A stretch of DNA of 27,457 bases, taken from the IMG/VR virus record IMGVR_UViG_3300021599_000280, positions 1 to 27,457 of that record. One strand, given 5' to 3'. This document shows positions 14,404 through 22,155 of the stretch, piece after piece. The first letter of the stretch is position 1. Each line of letters opens with the position of its first letter. Both the position numbers and the translations under genes were made by a program. The DNA is from a virus. The notes below the pieces were generated by a model. That model searched no databases, had not been told where the DNA came from, and saw only the letters and a list, made by a program, of their open reading frames with translations.

Positions 14404-14427
14404 ATTCTTAAATTGGTGTCTAGGACG

Positions 14428-14433
14428 TATTTA
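14428..14433 (-). promoter_or_regulatory. Late-promoter-like box upstream of nrdA
   Basis: TAAATA, in the context ACTAAATACG, 24 bases before the nrdA ATG. One of thirteen such boxes placed before genes in this window; it resembles the T4 late -10 element TATAAATA. Confidence 0.4.
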
Positions 14434-14859
14434 GTGGAGTGTCTTCATTGCGTAAATCTTTTGCGATTTCAATGACTTAGGCAGTGTTTTAACATTAATC
14501 CAATCATCGTCATATCCATATACTTTATCTTCTACAAGCAACAAATAATACACTGTTTTATTGATTCTGTCAATAGCTACATTTATCGTTGGATGACAAT
14601 TCTTAAAACGCTCAGTTAATTGGAGAGTATAACACATGCCAAGAATTCGATTAAAGTCGCAATATTCATTTTCAGTTATAAGTTCCCAAGGAGTGGGCCA
14701 TGTGTTTTCATCATAAGGGTCAGTATATCGTTTGACTCGAGGAAGTCGTTGAAAGAAATTGGTAACGTCGCCTAATGGATCAGCCGCTGTTTCGAGTTGT
14801 TGCCTTAGGTTGTACCAGGCAGAAAGATTCTGTTGACTTAACCGATCTTCAACAATCAT
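14431..14859 (-). CDS. Hypothetical protein downstream of tail fibre (142 aa)
   Basis: A soluble mixed helix/strand protein with no recognised family. Its C-terminal half reads as antiparallel strands (INKTVYYLLLVEDKVYGYDD, near 104-123). It starts five bases after the tail fibre stop, so it could be a fibre chaperone or attachment protein, the usual occupant of that position in tailed phages; nothing in the sequence proves this. Confidence 0.65.
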   Translation of the reverse strand: MIVEDRLSQQNLSAWYNLRQQLETAADPLGDVTNFFQRLPRVKRYTDPYDENTWPTPWELITENEYCDFNRILGMCYTLQLTERFKNCHPTINVAIDRINKTVYYLLLVEDKVYGYDDDWINVKTLPKSLKSQKIYAMKTLH

Positions 14860-14863
14860 TAAT

Positions 14864-16429
14864 TTAACTTAATGTTTTGTAAGTATATGTCATAATACTT
14901 GGAACAAGTGAAGTGTCCGATACGTTGCTGTTTTTATATTGTATCATTATACAATCAGCAACTGATGTAGTTGATACTGCAAAGTTAATTGCAGTGTCTC
15001 CGCCGGTAGCTCCAGTGTACTCATAATCATCTACAAGTTGTGCAGTATTAGTATCCTTGTCATACGATATTAGTATTTTACCTTTTCGCATTTGAACAGA
15101 TGCCTGGCTTTCAAGAATGTAGTTAATTTCAAAACCTGTGCTGTTATTATGTGGAAGTCTAATTAAATTTAGAAATGTCGACGGTGAGTATATCACTGTT
15201 GATTTTCTAGTTTCAAATTCTTGAAAATACACTTTGCCGGCTACTTCTTTTATATAGGCATTACTAAAATTATTAGATGCTAAGTCAGCAACACTATCTA
15301 GATCACTTGTTCTATCAAAGTTATCTTGTATAGAACTGTTACCTGTAGATGTAAATGTAATAATATTGTATAAACTTGTTGCATTACCACCTCCATTATT
15401 ACCTACATTGACAAATGTATTCCCTCTACTCTTATTGCCATATCCAACGGCAACATAGATACCCTGTCTGTATATATTTTCAAAATAACAATTTTCTATA
15501 ATATTTTTTCTTGGACCAAATTCTTCGCCGTCACTTACTAGATCAGCACCTACACCAAAGTTAAATCCATACTTGCCATCTGTTATTTCACAGTTAATAA
15601 ATTTATTATTGATTATGTCTTGTTGAGAATACACGCTGTATTCAAAACCTTTTACATACACATTATTAAACAGATTGCGTTGGCACGTTACTAATTCGCT
15701 AAATGCATACATGACTATACCGTTGTTAATATAGGTAAGAGGATTACTAATAAACTCTCCGTTGATTGCAATATCATCAAACACACTATCTCGCACAGCA
15801 TTTAATTGCAACCCAACTGCGGTTATTGAAGTTGTGTTCAGGGTAAATACTTTCAAATAACAAAATGTAGGCTGTTGACTATATCTAGTAATATCGCTGA
15901 CGCCGTGATCCTTACCAGCGCCTTCAATTCTTACATAACTAGGAATATAGATTGTACTTTCAAATCTATATTTTCCAGGCAAGAAAGTTAACACTACTCT
16001 TGCTTTAGAACCATCACCAACTGTATCTAAGAATAAATTTGTTATGGCACGTTGTATTTCAACTGACTGATCTGTTACATTATCATCTTCGTCTAATGGA
16101 AGAATTCCATAGCTTGCACTACTAACACGGTCATCTAATCTGTCTTGTAGTGTACGTACAATAGGAAAGTTAACATTGTCACCTGTTTGAATTAACGGAG
16201 CTTCATCTTTATAAATGTAAGTGCTAAAGTCTAATAGATTATCAGCTTCTGTTAAAATCTTAGTATTGCCCACAGCAGGCGCACCTTCGCCTACAGCGCC
16301 ATTTCCTATATACAATTTTTGTGTGTCAATTGCCCAAGCTAGTTCGCCGCTTGCAAGCTGTGGTAACCCAGAACCTGAGTTCTCTTTACCTCTACGTAGT
16401 TGAATTCTGCTTATTTGTACGACAGCCAT
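14864..16429 (-). CDS. Tail fibre/tailspike protein with beta-helix domain
   Basis: A 521-residue virion protein. The N-terminus ISRIQLRRGKENSG followed by LASGELAWAIDTQKLYIGNG is the adaptor domain found on many fibre and structural proteins of T4-like cyanophages and relatives. From about residue 105 (SSASYGILPLDED) the chain becomes a right-handed beta-helix of the pectate-lyase-like superfamily, with a tailspike-type opening (QSVEIQRAITNLF, LPGKYRFESTIYIPSYVRI) and Asn-rich coils (NIIENCYFEN, NKFINCEIT). Such proteins bind or degrade host surface polysaccharide. A beta-sandwich-like tail follows after about residue 390. No catalytic residues can be named. Confidence 0.87.
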   Translation of the reverse strand: MAVVQISRIQLRRGKENSGSGLPQLASGELAWAIDTQKLYIGNGAVGEGAPAVGNTKILTEADNLLDFSTYIYKDEAPLIQTGDNVNFPIVRTLQDRLDDRVSSASYGILPLDEDDNVTDQSVEIQRAITNLFLDTVGDGSKARVVLTFLPGKYRFESTIYIPSYVRIEGAGKDHGVSDITRYSQQPTFCYLKVFTLNTTSITAVGLQLNAVRDSVFDDIAINGEFISNPLTYINNGIVMYAFSELVTCQRNLFNNVYVKGFEYSVYSQQDIINNKFINCEITDGKYGFNFGVGADLVSDGEEFGPRKNIIENCYFENIYRQGIYVAVGYGNKSRGNTFVNVGNNGGGNATSLYNIITFTSTGNSSIQDNFDRTSDLDSVADLASNNFSNAYIKEVAGKVYFQEFETRKSTVIYSPSTFLNLIRLPHNNSTGFEINYILESQASVQMRKGKILISYDKDTNTAQLVDDYEYTGATGGDTAINFAVSTTSVADCIMIQYKNSNVSDTSLVPSIMTYTYKTLS

Positions 16430-16450
16430 TGAAATATCCTCGTTATACGA

Positions 16451-16456
16451 TATTTA
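16451..16456 (-). promoter_or_regulatory. Late-promoter-like box upstream of tail fibre
   Basis: TAAATA in the context GCTAAATATCG, 21 bases before the tail fibre ATG, overlapping the end of the nuclease gene. A late box is expected before a structural gene. Confidence 0.45.
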
Positions 16457-17048
16457 GCTGTTCAAACGGTAGTACTGCTCCACTCGCTTGCACCATTCTT
16501 CTGTCCAGTAGTCAAAGTCCTTGGGTTCTAGGATAAACTCCTGATATTCATAGTCTTTGCTACACATTAGGATAACACCCTTACGGATATTAGTTCCATG
16601 TACTTCGTTATGTGCTAAAGCATAGGCTGTTAGCTGTAGGAAGTAATCACTAATGTACTCTAGTTTCTTGGGCTTGTTAGTCTGCTTAAAGTCTAGGATG
16701 CTTTCGTCACCGTTGTGTACACCTACACAGTCAGTAGTACCCGCATATAGTTCGGGGAAGTACAAGGGTACTTCTGATCCCCACACTTCAGTTACATTAC
16801 ACATGCCCTTTTCAATCACAATCTTTGCCATCTTCTGGCTTTGTTGTGCAAATGGATTAGTAATTGCTTCGTTCATGGGCTCACCTTTGACATAGTCCTC
16901 TAGGAACTTGTGCATACGTGTGCCTCGATTGGCTGCTTCCGTAGTAATCTCTTGTGCCTTCTTTTCACCTACTGCTTTGCGCCAGTTGGCTAATGCTATG
17001 CGGCTTTCTTCTGGTTTAGTTTTATCCAGTACTGTCGTGACACTAGGG
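16454..17048 (-). CDS. PD-(D/E)XK-type nuclease, C-terminal part (frame broken)
   Basis: This frame holds the catalytic part of a RecB-like/PD-(D/E)XK nuclease. RGTRMHKFLEDYVKG resembles the helix preceding the core, LYAGTTDCVGV supplies the first acidic residue, ESILDFKQTNKPK gives the D-x-K pair, and DYFLQLTAYALAHNE is the conserved Gln/Tyr motif after the core. In aquatic T4-like phages such proteins are annotated as exonucleases, probably acting in recombination or host DNA degradation. The frame is continuous with the N-terminal part once one copy of the 82-bp duplication is removed, giving a protein of about 230 residues. Confidence 0.85.
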
Positions 17049-17130
17049 ACCTACTGCTTTGCGCCAGTTGGCTAATGCTATGCGGCTTTCTTCTGGTTTA
17101 GTTTTATCCAGTACTGTCGTGACACTAGGG
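16967..17130. repeat. 82-bp exact tandem duplication inside the nuclease gene
   Basis: Copies at 16967-17048 and 17049-17130 are identical; each opens ACCTACTGCTTTGCGCCAG and closes GACACTAGGG. Two further bases (ac) after the second copy also match. Eighty-two is not a multiple of three, so the nuclease frame is broken in the second copy. One copy alone gives a continuous protein. Confidence 0.95.
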
Positions 17131-17225
17131 ACTTTATGCCCTTGTGGTGTAGCGTATAAACGCTTACCGGAGCTGTCGTCCCTAGAGAGTTTTTCGTATT
17201 TAAATTTGTTTATTAGTAGGGTCAT
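17043..17225 (-). CDS. PD-(D/E)XK-type nuclease, N-terminal part (frame broken)
   Basis: The first 60 residues, including ATPQGHKVPSVTTVLDKTKP (a segment usual at the N-terminus of this phage nuclease group) and IALANWRKAVG. The last residues before the stop arise from reading across the 82-bp duplication. The ATG at 17225 has no Shine-Dalgarno sequence, and a perfect sigma-70 promoter ends only five bases before it, so the message may be leaderless. Confidence 0.8.
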   Translation of the reverse strand: MTLLINKFKYEKLSRDDSSGKRLYATPQGHKVPSVTTVLDKTKPEESRIALANWRKAVGP

Positions 17226-17230
17226 GATAC

Positions 17231-17259
17231 ATTATATAGTATCTAGACCCATATGTCAA
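17231..17259 (-). promoter_or_regulatory. Perfect consensus sigma-70 promoter
   Basis: TTGACA (17259-17254), exactly 17 bp, then TATAAT (17236-17231) on the minus strand, matching the bacterial consensus at every base. It drives the nuclease gene, whose ATG follows the -10 box by five bases. Such a strong site suggests immediate-early transcription by unmodified host polymerase. Confidence 0.85.
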
Positions 17260-17591
17260 CCAGGTTGTTTGAGCGATTTAGCCGCTGCTCTACTTGCTGA
17301 AGTGTCCAAACTTGTAGTACTCTTATCTGAACGGGTAGCTTCTGGTTTTTCTTTAGTTTTAAGAGTTAATCCTCGGCCGTCGAACTGATCAACCATGTTT
17401 TTTAATTGCGGTAAACTATCAAATTGTTTTTTAAATGTTTCATAGTCCATTTGACTTCCTGAAACATTGCGTAGCATATTAGAGACAGCGTCCCAGCTGT
17501 ATTGACCTGAGACGCCTTTTGAATCTGCTCTAGACTTTAGAGCATTAAGGACGCGGATAAGTGTACCCGCATCTTCATTTATTTTTTTTTT
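17256..17591 (-). CDS. Reading frame without its own start, probable slippage product
   Basis: This frame is open from just after a TAG at 17595-17597 to a stop at 17256. It has coding-like sequence from the first codon: INEDAGTLIRVLNALKSRAD, then GQYSWDAVSNMLRN, a central region, and a Lys/Ser-rich tail ending SLKQPG. No ATG, GTG or TTG exists before the ATG at 17477, which lies 35 codons into the coherent sequence. It begins inside a run of ten A that ends the upstream gene. A one-base slip (-1 frameshift, or an extra A in the transcript) would join it in frame to the upstream protein. No family is recognised. Confidence 0.65.
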   Translation of the reverse strand, partial: KKKINEDAGTLIRVLNALKSRADSKGVSGQYSWDAVSNMLRNVSGSQMDYETFKKQFDSLPQLKNMVDQFDGRGLTLKTKEKPEATRSDKSTTSLDTSASRAAAKSLKQPG

Positions 17592-18472
17592 GAACTAAGA
17601 ATTGTAGCTAGTTTGCGGCTATACTGTACAGTTTCGCGCATTTCACGGCCTGCTGCCTCTTCGCCACCTGCTGCTGGAGCTGCGGCTGCAAACTCATCGC
17701 CAGTTGGCATTTGTTCTGCACCCATTTCTAATCCTGGCTCGCTGCCTGGCATGCCTGTTGGACCTTCTTCGCCTGTTAGAATAGCAACTGCCTGGGCTAG
17801 GGTTGTACGTGTTGATTCTAAACATGTATATAATTCTTCTAATGCCGGTTTAACTTGGCCAGAGAATTGAGTACTGATATTGCTGCCTAATTCATCTCTT
17901 ATAGAGTCTACTAATTCTAACATGGTTTCTGATTTTAATGATGCAGTGTCCTCTAGCCAACCAGTGACTTTATCTACCATATCACGTGCGCTCATGATTA
18001 ACGCAGCTTTTTCTTCTTCGCCTTCTGTTAGTGTTCTTTCACTTAATACACCACGTAATACTTGCATTGCTTCTTCAATGCTTTCTTTCTTAGCCATTTT
18101 AGTGGCTGTGGCATGCATTACTTCGTCGCCTTTGTCGCCGTAACGTTTTTTAAATTCGCCTGACTTCTTCTTCATGCCTTTAACAAACTTTTCTTTCTTT
18201 GACTCTTCGCCTGGACTTAGAGTACGCTCTGAAATAGCTTGTGTTATTACATCTAGTAATGCACGGTCACGTTGATAGCTGTTGCTTTCGTAAACTGCAT
18301 CATAGTTTCTGCTGGTTTCAAATTCAGCTAATTCAGTTGTAATTTTATCACGAGCTGCTTGTAGTTGTTCCATAGTGAAACTATCTACATTTAATTTGTA
18401 GCCAAATTTCTTAGCAAGACTCTCGTTAAGTGCTTTGCTACTCTTTGGATGTGAAAGTTCGTTAATCTGCAT
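17579..18472 (-). CDS. Unknown virion-like protein with NE-motif N-terminus (297 aa)
   Basis: Begins MQINEL, one of five proteins in the window with this type of start. Mostly helical, with a positively charged domain near residues 97-130 (FKKRYGDKGDEVMHATATKM) and two similar segments, SERTLSPGEESKKEK (82-96) and SERTLTEGEEEKAAL (about 144-158), suggesting an internal duplication. The C-terminus is low-complexity Gly/Ala/Pro/Glu and ends SSKKK at an A10 run. No enzyme motif is seen. A head or scaffold-associated role is possible from the N-terminal peptide. A GATAAATAAC box lies 28 bases upstream of the ATG. Confidence 0.75.
   Translation of the reverse strand: MQINELSHPKSSKALNESLAKKFGYKLNVDSFTMEQLQAARDKITTELAEFETSRNYDAVYESNSYQRDRALLDVITQAISERTLSPGEESKKEKFVKGMKKKSGEFKKRYGDKGDEVMHATATKMAKKESIEEAMQVLRGVLSERTLTEGEEEKAALIMSARDMVDKVTGWLEDTASLKSETMLELVDSIRDELGSNISTQFSGQVKPALEELYTCLESTRTTLAQAVAILTGEEGPTGMPGSEPGLEMGAEQMPTGDEFAAAAPAAGGEEAAGREMRETVQYSRKLATILSSKKK
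17582..17591 (-). promoter_or_regulatory. A10 slippery run at gene end
   Basis: Ten consecutive A on the minus strand (ten T on plus) directly before the TAA of the 297-residue gene. The context TCA AAA AAA AAA TAA permits -1 ribosomal slippage, and runs of nine or more A are also known sites for transcriptional slippage. Adding one A would fuse the two reading frames. Confidence 0.6.
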
Positions 18473-18506
18473 GTTCTGTATCCCTAAAGACTGTTATTGT
18501 TATTTA

Positions 18507-18938
18507 TCAAAAGTTTGCTTTAAACATTAAAGAAATTTGTTCCTTGTAACGTTTAGCTCTGTGCTCTGCTTGTTCCCAACGCCACATAAAAATGTCACGT
18601 TTGTCAAGATCTTTTGCGTGTTCATATCTATATTTAAAAAAACTAGCATCATTACTGTTGTTCCAGTATTGTGTATCTAGAGATTTTATTTCATTGTATC
18701 TATTAAAGTTAGTTTGATCATAGAATTTAGCTGCTAATGTAGCTGTTGTTTTAATTCTAAACTGATCAATAACATCACCATCTTGTAATCTAACAGTCCA
18801 CATTCCTTGGGTGTTTTGTTTGATTCTGTATCGTTTATAAACAATACTTTTATCAGGTAAAACAGCCAATGGTATTTTCTTTTTAAACTCTTCTTCTAAA
18901 AAAGTTTCTAGTTGTTTAGCTTGTCGTTTAAAGTTCAT
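18507..18938 (-). CDS. Hypothetical basic protein (143 aa)
   Basis: Starts MNFKRQAKQLETFLEEEFKK, an amphipathic helix. The middle has a beta-like segment (YKRYRIKQNTQGMWTVRLQD, near 34-53) and the C-terminal half is helical and rich in Arg, Lys, Trp and Tyr (DIFMWRWEQAEHRAKRYKEQ). No family is recognised. The ATG at 18938 overlaps the previous gene by 11 bases. It belongs to the co-transcribed chain running from the nucleotidyltransferase at 20875 down to the 297-residue gene. Confidence 0.65.
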   Translation of the reverse strand: MNFKRQAKQLETFLEEEFKKKIPLAVLPDKSIVYKRYRIKQNTQGMWTVRLQDGDVIDQFRIKTTATLAAKFYDQTNFNRYNEIKSLDTQYWNNSNDASFFKYRYEHAKDLDKRDIFMWRWEQAEHRAKRYKEQISLMFKANF

Positions 18939-19128
18939 TAGCAATTACTCGAGGATTAATGTCTCCTATCTTAATTACCAAACTTTTACGTATAAGACCT
19001 TCAATTGTGAATTGATCACGCTCACTAAAACTATGTAGTGGACGAGCATGTGTTAGTTGTTCTAACATCTGCTTTTCAGTGTTTGAAGTATAGATTTCAA
19101 ACTCTTTGACTAATTCATTTATTTTCAT
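18928..19128 (-). CDS. Small protein with NE-motif N-terminus (66 aa)
   Basis: Begins MKINELVKEF, matching the shared N-terminal peptide of neighbouring proteins. The remainder is a short charged sequence with a helix (EKQMLEQLTHA) and a strand-like segment (SLVIKIGDINPRVI). No family is recognised. The ATG overlaps the TGA of the previous gene. Confidence 0.65.
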   Translation of the reverse strand: MKINELVKEFEIYTSNTEKQMLEQLTHARPLHSFSERDQFTIEGLIRKSLVIKIGDINPRVIANEL

Positions 19129-20159
19129 CTTCTGCTCAACATTCTTCTTAGAAGGCTAATAATTTCATTGTGTTCGCCGTGATCAGAGTTAGCTCTTCCT
19201 CCGTGTATAGGACTAGTGCTGTCATTTGGGGGAGGATCTAACTCGTTAAGCACTGAATTTTCTGTGCTAACGACTGCTGTACCAGCTTTGAGTTCATCCG
19301 TATCTGGAGTGTCCATTGACATTTTGCCGTCTGCTGTTGGTTTCAATGCAGTACTATCAACTTCCATTGACGATCCGTCAGCTTTAGTTAACGTTGCTTT
19401 TTTAGTAGCAGGATCAACTTTGGTAATCTTGCCTACTTCAGCACCCATAGCTTCATCAGTGGATCTATTGTCAGCATCTGCTTTGGCTCTGGCTTGTTCT
19501 CTACTAGGACTGTACCCTCGAGCCCTTGCTTCTTGTTCTTGATTAGGATAGACAGTTACTTTAAACATTTTACCATCTTTGACAATGTACCATTCTGATG
19601 GATCTAGATCGTGTCTTTCATCATTAGCACCACCGTCATCTTGATATGCTTGTGATTGACGTTTGCCCATGCCACTTATACTAGACTGGTAATCTCTATC
19701 GTATGCTGACGAACTGCCGCGTCTACGATAAAGTGCCTCTTGCTCAATATCCTCACGTTCCATACGATCATTATAATCGTTGGCCATTTGTTCTTTCTTG
19801 TCTAGATAGTTTTGATATCTCTGTTGATCACGCTCAGTAGCATCTGGACCTTCTGCTCTTGCCTTTAGGTCAGCTGCATGTGATTGATCTAACTTACGAC
19901 GATGTTCTGCGCTGGCTGAATTAGGATTATACCCTTCGGCCATTTCAGGAGCTGTTTTGTGTTTCTGTCCACGAACAGATTGACTAGCTTTCTTAGCATC
20001 TTTATGAGCACCAGCAGCGCCGCCACCAATAGCAGCCGAAGCATTCTTAGCTACCGGATTAGTAGCCTTGGGTGGTTCAATGTGAGTCTTAGGCTTTGCG
20101 TTATACTTAACAGCTCTTACACCTTTCTTGTGTTCGTGGATAATTTCATTTCTTTTCAT
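19125..20159 (-). CDS. Largely disordered NE-motif protein (344 aa)
   Basis: Begins MKRNEIIHEHKKG. The chain is highly charged and poor in large hydrophobics. There is a Gly/Ala segment followed by AHKDAKKA and a Lys/His stretch (residues about 42-70), then long Arg/Asp/Gln-rich regions (ERDQQRYQNYLDKKEQ). A small ordered domain near 190-220 reads DPSEWYIVKDGKMFKVTVYP, and a beta-repeat region follows (KITKVDPATKKATLTKADGS). The C-terminus ends LLRRMLSRR. No catalytic motif is visible. The composition fits a structural or internal-head protein better than an enzyme; this is inference. Confidence 0.7.
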   Translation of the reverse strand: MKRNEIIHEHKKGVRAVKYNAKPKTHIEPPKATNPVAKNASAAIGGGAAGAHKDAKKASQSVRGQKHKTAPEMAEGYNPNSASAEHRRKLDQSHAADLKARAEGPDATERDQQRYQNYLDKKEQMANDYNDRMEREDIEQEALYRRRGSSSAYDRDYQSSISGMGKRQSQAYQDDGGANDERHDLDPSEWYIVKDGKMFKVTVYPNQEQEARARGYSPSREQARAKADADNRSTDEAMGAEVGKITKVDPATKKATLTKADGSSMEVDSTALKPTADGKMSMDTPDTDELKAGTAVVSTENSVLNELDPPPNDSTSPIHGGRANSDHGEHNEIISLLRRMLSRR

Positions 20160-20875
20160 TGTATGTTCTCCAGGCTAAGAGCCTTGTCTTCTAAATCGTA
20201 TATATGCTGACGTAATTGATCTATGTAACCTTGAGCTCTTAGTGCTTTAAATGCTATGTTCTCTACACTAAATTCGCCTTCACGTTCTAGTCCACTCTTA
20301 CGTAACTTGTTAAGTTCATCTTTAACTGTGTTTGCCATGTTAATATCATCTGAGCGTAATGACATTTTAATTTTGTTAAGATAGTTTCTAACTTTTAGTG
20401 CAACATCATTATCGTCAATGTTTACTTTAACAGCTTGTGGAGTACTAATCCAACGGTTGTCTAATACGCTGTAAATGCCAGCACTATGATGTTTGTCGGT
20501 AGTTGGTTGTACATATACTTCTACATCAATACCGTGTATCTTTACATCATGCGTAAAATTATATTGATTCTTCTTAGCATCAAACAAGGGCTTTAAGTGA
20601 TATTGAGCTGCACTCGGTATTTCAACAACTAAATGCAAGTCAATATCACTGTACTCAGTATAGGTATAAGCGGCATTAGAGCCTGATATAGTTATATCTG
20701 TTAATCTTAAATTAGGGATATCTATAAATTTGATAAAATGCTTGGCAATCGTTAATAATTTAAAACGAACTTTTGGATCCATTTCTCTACCGTCCCATAG
20801 CTTGGGATTCAATCGGTCGTGAAATCTTACAACCGAACTTACTATATTATCTAACTTGAATTCCCTGAGAAACAT
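20156..20875 (-). CDS. Pol-beta-superfamily nucleotidyltransferase
   Basis: A 239-residue protein with a clear minimal nucleotidyltransferase core. ITISGSNAAY gives the Gly-Ser motif (65-66), YSDIDLHLVV the Asp-x-Asp pair (Asp77, Asp79), and GIDVEVYVQP the third acidic position (Asp117 or Glu119). Such enzymes move a nucleotide to RNA, protein, antibiotic or another nucleotide. The substrate is unknown; no HEPN or antitoxin partner is visible beside it. A helical C-terminal domain follows (about 155-239). It starts the ATGA-linked chain to 17579 and is one of three transferase-like genes in this module. Confidence 0.85.
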   Translation of the reverse strand: MFLREFKLDNIVSSVVRFHDRLNPKLWDGREMDPKVRFKLLTIAKHFIKFIDIPNLRLTDITISGSNAAYTYTEYSDIDLHLVVEIPSAAQYHLKPLFDAKKNQYNFTHDVKIHGIDVEVYVQPTTDKHHSAGIYSVLDNRWISTPQAVKVNIDDNDVALKVRNYLNKIKMSLRSDDINMANTVKDELNKLRKSGLEREGEFSVENIAFKALRAQGYIDQLRQHIYDLEDKALSLENIQ

Positions 20876-20881
20876 ATTATA

Positions 20882-21187
20882 TTATTTTAAAATTTGTAAC
20901 ACGGTATCTGCATGAGCAGTTAACCAACTCAATACTACGGCTCCGCCAGCAACAGTGTAAATCCATCGCTGTTTAAAATTTTCTAACTCTGTGATCTTAG
21001 TGGCTAACTGACTATGTTGGTCACAGCTTGCTCCATACATATCATCCAATTTGGCCATGACACTGTCACGAGTTTTGTCTAAACAGTCGTGCATGTCTTT
21101 AACATCGACCTTGATCTCGTCTAGTTTTTCGTCTAAGTTTACCACCTTGGTTTCTACTATACCAAGTCGTTCTGCTGCTGTTGCCAT
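20882..21187 (-). CDS. Coiled-coil protein with C-terminal membrane anchor (101 aa)
   Basis: Residues 1-70 form a heptad-rich coiled coil (VETKVVNLDEKLDEIKVDVK); residues about 75-92 (IYTVAGGAVVLSWLTAHA) form one transmembrane segment. The layout matches XhlA/hemolysin-type phage proteins that work with holins, and also general tail-anchored phage proteins. The ATG follows AGGAG at good spacing. It lies far from the lysis genes, which weakens a lysis role. Confidence 0.7.
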   Translation of the reverse strand: MATAAERLGIVETKVVNLDEKLDEIKVDVKDMHDCLDKTRDSVMAKLDDMYGASCDQHSQLATKITELENFKQRWIYTVAGGAVVLSWLTAHADTVLQILK

Positions 21188-21264
21188 TAGGCTACTCCTG
21201 TATTGTGTTCAGTATTTCTTTTACTGGGTGAACCTTAAAGATGCCTAGTGTGCCTATTGTATTA

Positions 21265-21270
21265 TATTTA
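21265..21270 (-). promoter_or_regulatory. Late-promoter-like box
   Basis: TAAATA in the context AATAAATATAAT, one base from the T4 late consensus, 77 bases before the ATG at 21187. Confidence 0.45.
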
Positions 21271-21642
21271 TTGTTTATAATCGAAAACAATATTGCGTCC
21301 AAGACTAAAATATGGTTTGTCAAACTTAACAGTTTCAGTTAATTCTTGTATAAAAGGAACAAATTCAAATGTTTCCTTAAGTCGAGCAATTTTATCCCCA
21401 TTATGTTCAAACACGTCTTCTCGTTCAGCAGTCCATTCAAAATACCAGCAGCGTTCGTTTGGCGCACCAAAAATATCAGCTGAGATAATCTTAGGAGGTT
21501 TATCATAAAGGACGTTTGCAGTTAGTCCGATAGTCTGCATTACAGTATCAAAATTTTGTTGCTGTAGTCTTTCTAGATCACTTCTAGATTTGTATTGAAA
21601 CGTAGCGGTAATATCAACGAGAGTGTATAAACAATAGATCAT
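21268..21642 (-). CDS. Conserved phage protein of unknown function (124 aa)
   Basis: Starts MIYCLYTLVDITATFQYKS and contains RLQQQNFDTVMQTIGLTANV and WYFEWTAEREDVFEHNGD, ending FSLGRNIVFDYKQ. The pattern resembles a small protein I associate with T4-like cyanophage genomes, but I cannot name its function and cannot confirm the match here. It looks like a compact alpha/beta protein. A TAAATA box sits six bases before the ATG, and a terminator lies just upstream of it. Confidence 0.7.
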   Translation of the reverse strand: MIYCLYTLVDITATFQYKSRSDLERLQQQNFDTVMQTIGLTANVLYDKPPKIISADIFGAPNERCWYFEWTAEREDVFEHNGDKIARLKETFEFVPFIQELTETVKFDKPYFSLGRNIVFDYKQ

Positions 21643-21660
21643 GACTAGTATTTAACAGCC

Positions 21661-21690
21661 GTAAAAAAGCCCACTGTAAAAGTGGGCTTA
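21661..21690 (-). terminator. Rho-independent terminator
   Basis: On the minus strand AAGCCCAC, a 7-base loop and GTGGGCTT form an 8-bp perfect stem (21667-21674 with 21682-21689) followed by TTTT. It ends the transcript of the 119-residue gene. Confidence 0.85.
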
Positions 21691-21709
21691 GTCTTCCCAT
21701 CCCGGAGAA

Positions 21710-22069
21710 TTAAGATGCTACTAAAGAAGTAGCTAGTGCAACTGTAGAATCGTTTGCAGCACCGTTTGTATTAGCAGCGCCGAAAATGTTACGAACACGT
21801 TCTTGTAAACTTGTTGCGTCATTTGCGTGACCGTCAACAACTATTGTAACTGTACCAGCTCCACTGTTTGTAGCAAAGTACATTAGTGGGTTGATTTCAC
21901 GTAGAAGTTGCTCTAATTTGCCTTCAACAACGCCGTCGTCTGCTGTTAGATCGATAGCTGTGCTGCTGTCGTCCTTAACACTGATAAGGTATGCTTTTAA
22001 TTGTGCTGTGGTAGTTAGTGTACCAACGATTGCGGCTGCTGCGCCGTTAACTCTTGTAAATCCTGCCAT
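21710..22069 (-). CDS. Putative virion protein (119 aa)
   Basis: Starts MAGFTRVNGAAAAIVGTLTT; rich in Ala, Thr, Val and Asn with no cysteine, a composition typical of capsid or tail components. Middle segments (SGAGTVTIVVDGHANDATS) suggest a beta fold. The ATG at 22069 is preceded by GGAG at good spacing; a longer reading from 22126 lacks such a site. The gene is a single unit with an exact T4-type late promoter (TATAAATA) about 70 bases upstream and a strong terminator downstream, as expected for an abundant structural protein. Function remains inferred. Confidence 0.72.
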   Translation of the reverse strand: MAGFTRVNGAAAAIVGTLTTTAQLKAYLISVKDDSSTAIDLTADDGVVEGKLEQLLREINPLMYFATNSGAGTVTIVVDGHANDATSLQERVRNIFGAANTNGAANDSTVALATSLVAS

Positions 22070-22139
22070 AATATTTCTCCTCGATATGACTTGTCCATTC
22101 TCTATGGACGACTTGCAACCTAGCAAGCCTTTGTATTAT

Positions 22140-22147
22140 TATTTATA
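22140..22147 (-). promoter_or_regulatory. Exact T4-type late promoter TATAAATA
   Basis: TATAAATA on the minus strand, identical to the T4 late -10 element recognised through the gp55/gp33/gp45 system. It lies about 70 bases before the ATG at 22069, between two terminators, so that gene is an independent late unit. The T4 factors themselves are not in this window. Confidence 0.65.
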
Positions 22148-22155
22148 TCAGATAC

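Noticed and set aside
16967-17130. 82-bp repeat as an attachment site or CRISPR unit
   Set aside because: There are only two adjacent copies, wholly inside coding DNA, with no spacers, integrase or tRNA nearby.
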